Origin: Guillardia theta CCMP2712
Lineage: Eukaryota > Cryptophyceae > Pyrenomonadales > Geminigeraceae
Length of the DNA stretch: 64,000 bases
Direction of reading: 5' to 3'
Assembly: GCF_000315625.1 (NCBI RefSeq)
Contig: NW_005434622.1
Span: 405,242 to 469,241, forward strand
Shown here: positions 34,535 through 45,285 of the stretch, in pieces
Layout of the letters: every line of letters starts with the position of its first letter
Position numbering within the stretch: the stretch's first letter is position 1
Notes under the pieces: generated by a model
The model's database searches: none
What the model was told of the DNA's origin: nothing
The model's input: the letters and a program-made list of their open reading frames with translations, nothing else
Position numbers and translations under genes: made by a program

Positions 34535-37210
34535 ATGAACGACACCGACGACTTGGAGCTCGAAAACGGCAAGCTCAGGCTGCGATGCAGACACTTGCAA
34601 GAAACGTTGAACCATGCCAACACAGCGATCACGGACATGAGGGAGGAGATCGAGGGACTGAAGCTGAAGGTGCTATCCCTGGAGGTAATCCATCGTTTGG
34701 TTTCTTGCGTGCGTTGAGGTGACCATACCTGTAGGCGGCATGCAGCGAGAAAGAACAGATTAAATCTCATTCAAAAACAAGCCTTGGAGTTGACCCGGAG
34801 TTGGATGAAACGGTCTCAGACATCTTCAGCGATGAAACAGCAGAATCAAAGATTATCATGGATATGTTTCGGGCACATCGATACTATTTGCTGGTCAACA
34901 CCGGCCTTTCATTGAAGAGTGCAGATCTAAATCCAGCAACAATTAGACTTGAGGATGAGAATGGCCAATTCTCATCCCAAACTGCAGAAAAATTTGCTGT
35001 CTTGTCCAAGCTGCTAATATCGAAGCATTTCTGTGACCTCCTCTTGCATGCTTACGGTGAACTCAAAACTTTTGTTAACCCTGAGAGACTTCCAGCAACG
35101 ATACAAGGTCGACTAGAAATGACAGACACAAGCTTTATGTCATCGTCACAGCGCACAGAGTTTTTCGATGCTGAGGATTTTTCGAGTCAGAGTCAAAAAG
35201 CGATGAATGAGATTGAGTCCAAGAGCGTGAACACGAGTGAAGCTTCATGCATGGAAAGTAGCGAAACTGTGGAACACAAGACCGTATTCTTTGATTGGTT
35301 GAAGAACTGGATTTTTCATTTCATCAATTTGATAGAGCAACGCCATGTCAAGTTTATGGAATTTTCGATAGTCTCACTGAAAGCTTCATTTTTCAACTTA
35401 AGGTCGATTCAAAGATCCATTCTTGAAAAATTGAATAACCATATTGTCGCCATCATCGGTGAAGGAGAGCGGTATCCAATTGTTCAAAGCATACAGCAGA
35501 TGGCCATGCTTTATGAGACCTCACCTGACGAAGAATTTGAACTATTGTTCCTTCATATAGACGATAATCATCTTGAGAACATCAGATCTATGATGCCCGT
35601 GTCGGAATTGGGAAACATCCTGATGGATTCGACTAGATTAATGGAATCAAGCGATTTTGTGGTAACGCACCCTGCTTCTATGTACTATCTCCCTCTGTTT
35701 CTAATTTGTGCCTTTGCAGAAATTGATACATGAATTTAAAACAACTATGCATAGTTTAAAGAAGGCACTTCTGCAGAGCAAAGAACAAAGTATTGACGAC
35801 TCAGAAAGCTATATACGATGCAGCCTTGCATTGTTGGATATATTTCTGTGTCTCAACGATATCTTTGCAGGAAAGAGTGAAGAAGTATCTTCAAAGATGC
35901 AGTCGATCATCTCCAATGTGACTGGTATGCAAGAGTTCGAAAAATGCAAGGACATGAACCAAGTCTGGAAGAGTCAAATTCTTCAAAATACATTTTTGAA
36001 TCGTACGGGTGAAGATTTGTGCTTGAGGTTCGAAAGATTAACATCTCTGTTGGTTATACTTTGTAATAACCTCAAGTCAAAACTTGAAGACCCCAGGATC
36101 GAGATATGGATGAGCTCTCTCATCAACATAACAAGATACAGCCTTGATCTTCTCGTGCAGTTGAGGAGTGATGACTTTGAGATGATGAAGTTCATTCTGA
36201 CGATTGTAGACGTCGTCGATAGCAAACATTGTGAAATCGAGCTGGTCAGCGATGCTGGTAGTCATACAGAATTCTTCTCTGAAGAATCTGAAACTCCGAA
36301 GACTCGTTCGGTCAATCTTGAAGACGAAAAAGATCTTGAAAAGTTTGAAATCTCTACTTTGCCGTCGTTTGCGAGCACAGCATCTTTTCAAATTGATCTT
36401 CCAGCAGTACTGCATCAGGTCGAAATCATGCAAGCAGCGTTGGAGAAAAGTTCGTGCGAGATAGAAGCACTTCGAGCTCAAATGAAAAATATTCTTCATG
36501 GGCGTGAAACTAGAGAGGATACTAAAGCATTGGATGAATCATCGCTAGGAATGTATCAAGCATTAGAAAACAGAATAGCTGCTAAAGAAGCTCTTGGTAA
36601 TTCGCAAATTACTTCTGCGCAAACCAACTCAGCGCAACGTGCAGACAGTAGCCGGAAAAGCGGGAACGCGATCCTTTACTCGTTGTGGATTGATGCAGGG
36701 TGGATGATTGCAATGTTTGACAAAGGATATTCTTTGAAAAGCCTTATTGCAGGGATTGCTATTGATCTCAAAAGAGCTATCAGCCTAACAGTAGATGTGA
36801 AAGTCATCTATCACGAATTTGCCAAGGTAGTGAAGGAATCATCTTCTTTCACTTCTGATGGAGCTCTTTATATTTTGTTCGTCGTTCACAGTGATGAGTT
36901 GGAACTTGAAGACTTCGAGATAGTCATGCGGGATTTGAATCTCAGGCATTCAATTGGCCATATGGATAGTTGGATATCAAATACCAGTGTCAAAGATATC
37001 AAATTCGAGGGCCCAATATCTAAACATGTTGTCATGCTCCTTGATACGATCATCAACTCCGGCGGGAAGAGAGAAGCCACTATGGAAGGTGGTGCTGTGG
37101 AGTTTGAAAAGCGTTCTCGTCGAGACGTGAATGAGACGTTGGAGCTATCGACACCAGCTTCGATGATATCTTTCTCTGCTCCCTCCGATGAAAGAGAAAT
37201 TCTTCCATAA
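34535..37210 (+). CDS. 855-aa protein of unknown function
   Basis: Three exons, 34535-34684, 34735-35661 and 35720-37210, total 2568 nt, all phase 0. Introns are 50 and 58 nt. The N-terminus is a short coiled coil (ENGKLRLRCRHLQETLNHA). The middle is mostly helical. Another coiled coil lies at about 600-640 (VEIMQAALEKSSCEIEALRA). A compact mixed region follows (AILYSLWIDAGWMIAMFDKG to LDTIINSGG). I do not recognise it. Codon use and splice sites argue strongly that it is a real gene. The start codon is ATG 34535, with no in-frame ATG upstream in the same exon. Confidence 0.82.
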
Positions 37211-37256
37211 GATAAGCGTATGAATTGTTGTTGAGAATCTCTTTGCATATGATTTG

Positions 37257-37302
37257 GAAACATCATCAATTGCTATCATTGGGAAACATCATCAATTGCC
37301 AT
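37257..37302 (+). repeat. Short tandem repeat downstream of the 855-aa gene
   Basis: GGAAACATCATCAATTGCTATCA is followed about 25 bp later by the same word with one change, in the probable 3' UTR. Confidence 0.8.
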
Positions 37303-37388
37303 CAAGCTATCATGGCCTTCATGGGACCCTTTGAACGGGAAGCATTTAGGTGATGCTAATGCATTCAATTCCCCACTAGAGGCAGTAT

Positions 37389-37700
37389 GTGTACTTTTCT
37401 GTCGACTGTGATTTGTTGGGCAACGCTGAACCATCCTCCAACTCTAGTTCTGAACGAGAAATTATCAGTCAGCCCTGGCACCAGAATGAAAGTTTGAACC
37501 TTTCAGAAGTTCTTCGGCTTCACCCATCTTGTTCCACAACTTTTGCTGATGAAGGAATTAGTCAATCGCCTAAGTTTGAAATCAAATTCTTACAGCATCT
37601 GCGCGGTCTTGTTCGCTTGCGCCTTCCCTTATCAAGAACGCGTGAGTCAAACGAAATTGCTCTATTCTATCATGAAGATCTTCCTGCAAACAGTTTTTAA
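37389..37700 (+). CDS. Possible exon, unknown
   Basis: A 103-codon open frame without an ATG at its start reads as plausible protein (FEIKFLQHLRGLVRLRLPL). It may be an exon of an unresolved gene or simply open DNA. The overlap of its 3' side with the minus-strand frame that follows is minimal. Confidence 0.22.
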   Translation: MYFSVDCDLLGNAEPSSNSSSEREIISQPWHQNESLNLSEVLRLHPSCSTTFADEGISQSPKFEIKFLQHLRGLVRLRLPLSRTRESNEIALFYHEDLPANSF

Positions 37701-37707
37701 GTTGGTT

Positions 37708-38142
37708 TTAAAAGTAAAATGCATAGATCACTTGAGTTGCAATTTTCAACTGATGAGCCAGGACCGACAAAGACTTGTTTGAATTTCTCTGGTTGCTTGG
37801 CGAAAGGCATGCTCTCACAACACGAGGAGTCTCGTGCACGGGGGCTGCGATTGAGTGCAATGATCCATCTGGATGCATGTTTGCAATTTGAAGAGGATAG
37901 ATCATTGAATTGTTCTGGAAAGATTGACGTGCATGTAATAGAGCAACATCGCGCGAGCCGACAATGTACTGGTTGAATGTGTTCGGGCAAGAGGCTACGG
38001 GAGGCACAGACGTAGGGTGGAACAGTTGGGAGAAGAATTGTTGTCGTTCAGTAGGATAGCAGAAATTGTTTGCAGTTGTCGATGGCCTGACATAGACGTT
38101 GGGCATGAACCAATTGTACTTTCTGGGCAAAGAATTTTCCAT
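37708..38142 (-). CDS. Small protein, unknown
   Basis: Starting at ATG 38142 the frame gives 144 residues with even composition (LPRKYNWFMPNVYVRPST, TERQQFFSQLFHPTSVPPV). No signal peptide, membrane segment or known motif is seen. The frame is open a little further upstream without an ATG. It could be a terminal exon of a larger gene. Confidence 0.42.
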   Translation of the reverse strand: MENSLPRKYNWFMPNVYVRPSTTANNFCYPTERQQFFSQLFHPTSVPPVASCPNTFNQYIVGSRDVALLHARQSFQNNSMIYPLQIANMHPDGSLHSIAAPVHETPRVVRACLSPSNQRNSNKSLSVLAHQLKIATQVIYAFYF

Positions 38143-38374
38143 CCTGAATTCCTTCACGTGCTTGTGGAAGTTTGAGAGCTAGTCAGACTTTGAGCATCCC
38201 CACCTGTAACCTGATTGTACTTCAAACAAGACATCGCTGTCTGATTTTCGTTGTGTTGTCCTGCCTCTTAGAAGCGCTCCTGACGGCATATCAGCATAGC
38301 ACACTCCGGCCACCTTTCATAAGCTCCACACAGCGCGCAGAATGTTTCTATCGGATCACAGAGTTTTACTCAAG

Positions 38375-38640
38375 TTCAAGTTGAAAAGGGCCCGGGCGGC
38401 GCCGCGGCGACTTAGAGTAAATTGAAGTGGCTAGATCGTCACTGGGACCGTACGGTACGGCGCCGTGGGCCGGTCGCCGGACTGCGCCGGGCCGGGTCCC
38501 GTGACGGCCCTAACTTAGTAACTTTTTTTGTGGCACCCCGGCGGGCCCACTCAGACCGTCCGGACCGTGACCAGCGCCGGTGAACTTGCCGGCGGCGGGG
38601 ACGTGACTCAGTGAAGTACGGCTCTGGAGCAAGAGACCGA
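38375..38640. repeat. GC-rich island with border motifs
   Basis: It begins with GTTTTACTCAAGTTCAAGTTG (38363-38383) and contains AGAGTAAATTGAAG and CCTAACTTAGTAAC. The remainder is CCGG/CGGCGCC-rich. It is followed directly by a CCCACCCC patch. Confidence 0.55.
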
Positions 38641-39279
38641 GTCTGTCAGGAGATGAGACCCATAAGACCGGGTACCGGTGGGTGGGCCCGGTATTGGGCG
38701 GATGAGGGGTGGAGTGAGGGGTTCAGTCACGGTCATCAGTTTCTGAACCCGGAAATCCGTAGGTTGTACCCCACCCTACTCAGCTAGAGGAGGAATAACG
38801 GAGAAGGGGGGTGAGGTCCAGATAAGCAGGGTCGTGAAGAGGGAACGCGGTCAGAGGTCGTAGGGCAAACTTGGATTCCCCCTTCGAAGTTACTGGAGAC
38901 ATGTTAGAACCCCACCCCTCAAGGTCTAAAGTACAGTAGAAATGGGGGGTGGGGTAAATTGCCCCTTGTCTTCGTAAGCTACGTCCTGCCAGCAGATGAA
39001 CGACGAGCCGCATTTTATTGTCCCTGCCAGCAGACCTTGCCAGCAGAATCACTGCCGTCCCTGACCTGCCATCTCCTTCGTTCCATCAAACTTGTCTCAA
39101 ACATCTTCGTCTGCCTTTGTGGTCCTGCTTTCTCATCCTTTCCTTTGTGTAGTGAAAGCAAACATGGAACGGTGCAAGATGGTGTTTGAATGGTACTGTT
39201 TTGAACTGGAACCTCGTTGATGATAATTTCATTGAGTAATTCATTCAATATCATGAAATAATGTGAGCTGACGACCCCG
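38641..39279. other. CCCAC/GGGTGGGG patch and spacer
   Basis: 38655-38965 is rich in GGGTGGGG, ACCCCACC and GGGGTGAGG words. The rest, up to the RWP-RK gene, has no clear exon. Confidence 0.5.
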
Positions 39280-39917
39280 ATGTCAATTCAACTCTGGTTT
39301 TTATGTTTGGTGACTTCAAGTCCAGGTGCTATGAATAACATTGACAACCAAACTGCTACGATGAACGTAAACAACTCCCGCGCAAGACCGAAACGGGGAT
39401 TGCAGCTCACTGCAGAGCAAATCCAAGGTCTGTTTCATCTTCGGCAATCCGAAGCAGCGCAAATCATGGTGCTGCTCGTTGAACAGGACCTTTCGTGCAT
39501 TTTTGACCATCACGGCAGGGCGTATCATTGACTGCGATGAAAGCTGCATGCAGAAGGGCGGGTGTTTTGCGATGGCCATATTCAAGGCTTCGACCGCATT
39601 ACAAGAGTCTGAGCTCGATCAAAACAAGTTTGGCACTGCAGAAGGAAACCACTGGAGTTAGTTCTAATACCATTCAAAACGAAAGCGGTCTAAGGGAAAA
39701 CCCTATTACTTATGGACCAACTCTTGAGCCCAATGAGGACGAGGGTCAGAACGAGACGGAAAGAAACAATCAAAACCGCACTTTCGATGAATCTTTGGAC
39801 AATTTATGGAATATGGCAATTCCTCCACTTGAAAATGAGTGGATTTCATGGTTTTTGAACTCGAATGATTCAGAGACAAACAGTGAAGAATGTGCTACAG
39901 CCCAAAATCTTGTTTAG
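39280..39917 (+). CDS. RWP-RK domain protein (putative transcription factor)
   Basis: Two exons, 39280-39468 and 39519-39917, are separated by a 50-nt intron; the total is 588 nt (195 aa), or 178 aa if translation starts at ATG 39331. The RWP-RK domain spans the junction: LTAEQIQGLFHLRQSEAAQI, then MGVSLTAMKAACRRAGVLRW. It has the helix-turn-helix and the RWP-type signature (LRWPYSRL, where RWPxRK is usual). RWP-RK proteins in algae act in nitrogen response or gamete programmes. The remainder is acidic and Asn-rich, as in activation tails. No PB1 domain is present. Confidence 0.85.
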
Positions 39918-40050
39918 GGCGTATATATTGATGTCAATCTCTTCTTTGTAAGCCGTATAGTAGAAATGTGCTTTGTAAGGTATCACGATTTGTACGACGA
40001 AGCACTCAATCTGAACAGTGCTTTGTATTGATATATCTAGTGTCGGGAAT

Positions 40051-40090
40051 ACTTGTTTGATATCATAACATACTTGTTTTGATATCATAA
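40051..40090. repeat. Short direct repeat containing GATATCATAA
   Basis: ACTTGTTTGATATCATAA at 40051 recurs at 40072 with one extra T. Confidence 0.8.
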
Positions 40091-40425
40091 AGGTGGTAAT
40101 GGGTAAACATTTTGTGAATTTCAAGATTCACTGTCTCAACCAGTTGTAGAAGGATAAAGTAGACATTTCTCTGAAAAAAATGATGCTTTTGCGTTATGGT
40201 CGATGTCATTCGTGGGGAGTCACGTCACAAGCAAAAACTTGTCTGCAACCCTCGGAACCTTGCTGAGTCAAGCGGAAAGCACCTACAACAAACTGTACGT
40301 TCCCAACATCAAAAGAAAGCCTCGCGCTTAGTCTGCTCATGTCCAGTAAATACATCGCTTCAGACAAAATGTCTTCCAGAATGTTTCCAAAACACTTGCC
40401 TATCTCGTCTTCAAATGCGAATCCT

Positions 40426-41119
40426 TTATTTGGAAGGCTTGATGTCTTCCCACACAAATTGCACTCTATGTATGAGACCTCTTTCGTTGACTTGGTATAC
40501 AGCCATGCAGTTTGCTTCTGCACCATTCGGTAGTCCGCTGATATGCTCTCGATCAACTACGACCTATGAAAATCCGTTCATTAACAGCCAGACTGCTCAG
40601 GAAAATAAAAGAACCTTTCCGATCGCAAGTCTGCCGTACAAAGAGCAATAAACTGGACTCTTGAATCTTTCGATGTAACGAGCCCGAATCTGGTCGTGGC
40701 CTCTAGCGAGCTCCTTGCCCTATCATTATCTCAGTATTAGATGACAGAACTGCAAATTGCTCCCAACTTACGGTTTGTAGGTCGAGCAGCTGGCAGTCAG
40801 GATCAAACAAGGTCATGAACTCATCTGCATCTCTCTTATTGTATAACTCAAGCTGCATGTCAAAGTAGTTATGTTCAGTGTCTAGAACAGTGTGGTGTCG
40901 TACCTGCTTTTGAATCACTGCCAGCGGGTCTACCGGGTCCTTGTGGTTCGACCCAGCATCACTTGACATCTTGGCGGAGCAGCTGCCTCCTCGTAGAGAA
41001 GACGGTCTTGTGGATGAAGCTCCTATTACTCTTTCGTTCAGAGGCACCAGACAGGGCAGCAGTCTCCCCCCGTACATCCTCCATACACCCCAGCTCGCGC
41101 CATACCATGCCCCAATCAT
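40426..41119 (-). CDS. SnoaL/NTF2-like protein
   Basis: Four exons, 41119-40904, 40852-40772, 40719-40615 and 40563-40426, each a multiple of three, total 179 aa; introns are 51-52 nt. The NTF2-like (SnoaL) fold signature is clear: AVIQKQLELYNKRDADEFMT, LFDPDCQLLDLQTGKEL, HDQIRARYIERF, VDREHISGLPNG and QVNERGLIHRVQFVWE. It resembles bacterial-type steroid isomerase-like proteins, which are often substrate-unknown enzymes. The first 50 residues are a Gly/Trp/Arg-rich extension before MSSDAGSN at 40973; they may be an organelle presequence or 5' UTR. TTTACTTAAA and GAGTAAAC motifs lie just upstream (41163-41217). Confidence 0.85.
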
Positions 41120-41219
41120 TACCGGGAAGCGCTGAGGGATTGCGTAGCCTAGGTACCATAAAGTTTTACTTAAATTGGCTCTGTTTACAGACACTACTGT
41201 CTACTTTCCAAGTTGAGTA

Positions 41220-41479
41220 AACTGATTTAATAATGGGTAAGTGGGGGGAGGTGGGAACATGTCGAACTTGCCAAATGGCAAAACGTGAAGGGGCGTGGAG
41301 GAGTGATGTGAGATAGCAAGCAGCGAGAAGGAAGAGAAGGCATGTTCAGAGCAAAAGAACCAGAACAGAGGAAACCATCTCGTGTTCTACGAGAATGTTC
41401 GATCCGATCAATCGATTTTATCAGGACGATAGAGGAACCAATCATGCTGGGACGCTCCACGATTCGTTGATAGGATGTT
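41220..41479. other. Intergenic spacer
   Basis: It begins with the GAGTAAAC motif followed by a G-rich patch (GGGTAAGTGGGGGGAGG at 41235). No exon is seen. Confidence 0.4.
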
Positions 41480-41641
41480 GTGTTCTTCGTGCTTTTAAAT
41501 ATGTATATCTTGTATTCTTATCGCATGATTGAGTGTCACGGAGTTTTGTGTGCTAAAATCGTTGAAATCATTTCTTGTTTTAAGAAAGAACCAGGTTCCT
41601 TATTGCTTGATTCCTCTCATGACATTCATAACATTACACGC

Positions 41642-42097
41642 ATGCCACAGCGCATGTCCGCCTGTGTGATGGTGTAATGGCTGCTGTATTCCCGGCATGT
41701 CTGTATGCTTTGTATATGATGTGCTTTCTGTTTATTATTATTCAATGGAAATCTAAAGCATCTGATGATGTATCCTTCAGGAGCCAGCGATGCTCCTGGC
41801 AAAGCTGGCCTTGTTGCATGGTAATGGAAGCTACATGGGAAGAAATTTCTGTGCGGTGGTACAAGGACCAGAAAGCGCTGTTGATCATACAGTTAATGTT
41901 ATGGGCCATACCGTGACGATTGAAAATGGTTCTTGCAATCCGCTTATGATGGGGGGTAAACCGTAAGTTTGAATTGAATGATTGCATTTTGCCTATTGAT
42001 GTCTTTTTCTGGAAGATATGCTACGATGGAGCCCTCGGACTTTGTTACGGACAATGGCGATGAAGTGCATTGGGATGGACATGTTTGGAGTATCTGA
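41642..42097 (+). CDS. Small three-exon protein, unknown
   Basis: Exons 41642-41671, 41781-41962 and 42016-42097 total 294 nt (97 aa). The introns are 109 and 53 nt with GT-AG ends. The spliced protein reads LLAKLALLHGNGSYMGRNFC, DHTVNVMGHTVTIENGSC and DNGDEVHWDGHVWSI: a compact, possibly beta-rich small protein. The first exon frame is open back to 41480 with an earlier ATG, so the N-terminus may be longer. No family was recognised. Confidence 0.58.
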
Positions 42098-42265
42098 TGC
42101 TCCTTGAGGGTGCCAGATAAGGATGTTCGTACGAAGAAAGTTTGCATTTGAAATGTTGTGTATTATTCTTGCTAGTTGTCGTTGACAATAACATTTTGAA
42201 TGTACGATGAATGGTCTGTAACACTGAAAAGTAAACATAATACCTTTTGATGTATTTGAGAAACC

Positions 42266-42463
42266 TCATTCGGAGAAATTTGTTTTTTGCCCGTCGTGCC
42301 CAAGGCTCACATCCAGACAGAACTGCTCATGCAAGCGGAGTGATTTTATCACGTAACCTCTTATTTGCTTGTTCAGGACTGTCAAAGTTTGATGGACTGA
42401 GATGCGTTTCTGCCTCCTACAACTTTCTTTCGCATTCATCGCCTCTGCCTGCATTCGTAGCAT
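42266..42463 (-). CDS. Possible small ORF or exon
   Basis: A 65-residue frame with an ATG at 42463 reads as helical, basic protein (KRISVHQTLTVLNKQIRGYV). A similar-length frame exists on the other strand, so the strand is uncertain. It is listed only as a candidate. Confidence 0.2.
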   Translation of the reverse strand: MLRMQAEAMNAKESCRRQKRISVHQTLTVLNKQIRGYVIKSLRLHEQFCLDVSLGHDGQKTNFSE

Positions 42464-42545
42464 TCCTCTGGTTTGATCAGTACATGAGTCCGTACCTACA
42501 CACTACTGGGCGCCATAGCTCCTGAAGCAATATTCTGGGAGAGAG

Positions 42546-42572
42546 TCGGCGGCGGCGGCGGCGGCAGCGGCA
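42546..42572 (+). repeat. (CGG)n trinucleotide run
   Basis: Seven CGG-type units followed by GCAGCGGCAGG, in DNA without a supported gene. Confidence 0.8.
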
Positions 42573-42772
42573 GGTGGAGGAGGATCACAGTCATGCATCA
42601 AGCTCGTTACAAGATGTTGGTGTGTACAGAAAGACATGGTATTTCTTCAAACTCCTCCTTTGAAGCTTGAACCCGAATTTCTTCATCGCGAAACAGAGTT
42701 GTCGCACCATTTTGTTTTCATGTCGAAAAGAGATATTGATTGTATCCGGGAAGTTGTTCAAGTTGCTTGGTC

Positions 42773-43406
42773 ATGACGGGTAAGATTGTGAAGAGCAAGA
42801 AGACTCGAGAGAAGCCCCCACCGCTCGAGCTTAAGGCTATTGAAGGAAAGGCAACTGCAACTTTATTTCCTGTTCCGCAAAGAGCGAAGTCTGTCACAGT
42901 TCACGCGGCTAAGAAGAAGGTCCCAGGCCAAGTCTCTTCACCAATAGCATGGAGCTCGGCATCTTCAGATAGTCTTTCTCACCGTGACAGAATTGATGAT
43001 GCATTCTCATCGCCTGCTCCAACAACCGCAGAAGGTTCATTTCGGTTGCGTGTCTTGACAACATTCGACAGTCCAAGCATAAAACCTACAGATCGAGATG
43101 GAAAGGATGCTATTTGGGTGTCGCGGAGAAGTGATAATCACTCGCAATCTCATCGATCAACCAATTTTTCTCGTGCTCAGGTTTTTGAATACGACTTGTT
43201 TGCATATATCCACTTACTCCATGTAATGTCAGCAATATCACCCGGCATGTTCGAAGCGATCCCTCAATCTCATACCAAAATCTATCCGTGCTTTTGAGAT
43301 TCTGGACAAAATTGAAGTCGGAGAACTCATGTTGCGGAGTTCGACTGCGGAAGGAGCTGTTGAAGAATCAGAAGTATTTAAGCTGCAATCTGTGAATGAC
43401 ATCTGA
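42773..43406 (+). CDS. 193-aa basic protein, unknown
   Basis: Exons 42773-43180 and 43233-43406 are joined across a 52-nt GT-AG intron; total 582 nt. The first two thirds are Lys/Ser/Pro-rich and look disordered (KIVKSKKTREKPPPLELKAI). The second exon encodes a more ordered acidic segment (LIPKSIRAFEILDKIEVGEL). The start is the first in-frame ATG. No known domain was seen. The clean splice and frame support a real gene. Confidence 0.66.
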
Positions 43407-43504
43407 AAGCGACTCGGGCATCGCTGAACTGTCTATGGCAGATGGCCAGGCACATGCCAAGAGAATTCTTGAATCCTGATCGAGGTTTGCCTGTCTGTTA
43501 TGTC

Positions 43505-43869
43505 ATGATGCCATTGACGTCTGGATGCTACGTTTTTTTAGACAAGAGAAACCGAACGAGCACGCGTTATCTGAATCTGCATGGAAACCAAAAGTGAGTG
43601 ACTTTTATGACCGTGGTGTCCAGCAAAATCATTGTGTTGAACGCAGGAGAGCGGTTGGGGCAACGAATTTCAACAAAATAACATCCAACAAAAGCAAGAT
43701 GGATGCGGTGCACTCGATATTGGATGTGGACTTGCGAGCATTTGAACATTGGCTTAAGATTCAGGATGTGGATTGCTTGATGTCCACGACACGTCATACA
43801 GAATATTTGGGCGACGGCAAACATTCGAGGTTATCATATTGCCTTTCGCAACAAGGCCAAAAATGTTGA
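43505..43869 (+). CDS. Possible two-exon gene, unknown
   Basis: ATG 43505 to 43593 joined to 43647-43869 (53-nt intron, GTGAGT donor) gives 103 residues (AVHSILDVDLRAFEHWLKIQ, DCLMSTTRHTEYLGDGKHS). An alternative frame across the same splice gives an LDIGCG-like stretch and stops early, so the reading frame is uncertain. It lies about 100 bp after the previous gene. Confidence 0.42.
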
Positions 43870-44241
43870 CTGCCTCGCAGCGAAATGGAAGCCAAGGAAG
43901 TGCACAACAACGATAGAAGTCTTCTAAGTTTTTAGATTTTACTGATCTTCGGACATACATGTTTAAGCATCTTCAGACTTTTTCTCCGCACTACCTCAAC
44001 GCCTGAACGGCACAAATATGCGGAGGAGGAAGGTTGCATCATTGTTTGTTTCTTACCAATCCTGAGAACAAATGGCAATCTACACGTCCTAAAGAAATTA
44101 GGAGAGAAAAGAGCGATACAATTTATGCATGTAAATAAAGATCTTTCGAGATTGAAAGCAATTTAATGAGATCAAGAGGAATTAGGAATGGCAAAGAAAA
44201 CACGCAGAACGCAATCACAAAACTAAGGGCGAAGCCGCTGA
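43870..44241. other. AT-rich intergenic spacer
   Basis: No coding signal. It lies between a plus-strand gene and the 3' end of a minus-strand frame. Confidence 0.4.
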
Positions 44242-44637
44242 CTAGGACGAAAAATTACCGTTTCTATCAATAGAATTGAGAAATACACTAGAGCCGAGCA
44301 GATTCAACGTTGGATAACTCCCTGATCGAACCATGTTTCCTTTGCCATCGATGATCTTGTCGCATGCTGAGCTAGAAGATTGAAATGATAACTTCCGTTC
44401 ATTGTGTCCACTTTCACAAGCCATTGATTCCTCCACATCACTCGATACAACACTACACGTTTCGAATTTTATGTTCGACGGCGCGTCTACTTCTTCGACA
44501 TAACAGAAGGCCGGTTCCAAAGCCAACGATGAGACCCTCCCGACCTTGGAAGTTCCGTTGACATCTACATCAGCATCTCCCTTGCCGATAGCATCGGGCC
44601 AGGAGTTTCTTCGTGAAGAGCTCTTGTTGTGCATCAT
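44242..44637 (-). CDS. Ser-rich 131-aa protein, unknown
   Basis: A single uninterrupted frame from ATG 44637. Ser- and Asn-rich, with an R-R-N-S motif near the start (SSSRRNSWPDAIGKGDADVD) that could be a basophilic kinase site. It may be the last exon of a longer gene whose frame remains open a little upstream of the ATG. Confidence 0.48.
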   Translation of the reverse strand: MMHNKSSSRRNSWPDAIGKGDADVDVNGTSKVGRVSSLALEPAFCYVEEVDAPSNIKFETCSVVSSDVEESMACESGHNERKLSFQSSSSACDKIIDGKGNMVRSGSYPTLNLLGSSVFLNSIDRNGNFSS

Positions 44638-44754
44638 GTGCTTCTATGCTTGTGCCGTCAGCTCGAGGGTTGTGCTTCCACGACTCCTCGAAGTCACCAC
44701 CTGCTCTAACCCCGGCTTCGTCTTCGTAGCCGTCGGTCACTACTTTATCCCGGC

Positions 44755-45285
44755 TTTTTACTACAGGACTTATGCAATACCCCTCCCGTTCCCCACGGAA
44801 TCAGTCGAAATGACAACAGGGGGAGGGGTGGTTTACTCCTGGCGTTGCCGGCATACAAGGTCAGTAATCTCGACACCCCAATGGCCAAGAGCCCCAAGGT
44901 GAAGTGATCACCACTTTTTCCTATGATGTCACTTGAGGAATGTGAGAGCTGTGGGGTATCTTTTCCTATAGGATGGATGGTCTTCAGTTCGGATGCATCC
45001 GCATCATTGTTGGGTATTTATTGGGAGAAAGGGGGGGTACTGGTAGGGGTTCGAAGGGGTGTATGTTGAAGGGAGATCTCAAACTTGAGATCCTTCAGAT
45101 CCGCCCCCTCCGGGTCCCACAGTCAAACCACTTACAAGTTATTACTCAATCACAATCTTGTATACAAATCTCTGTACTTCGACCTCTTCTAAATACTATA
45201 GGAACAATTGAGTAAGTGAAATTTTCTATCAGATCCATATGTACCGTGGGAAGGCTTAGTAAACCGGGTCACTACTGTTCTTCTT
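44755..45285. other. CCCAC/GGGGGAGG patch
   Basis: Words such as ACCCCTCCCG, GGGGGAGGGGTGG and GGGGGGGTACTGG dominate to about 45130. CAATTGAGTAAG (45203) and CTTAGTAAACC (45256) mark the border with the following GC island. Confidence 0.5.
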
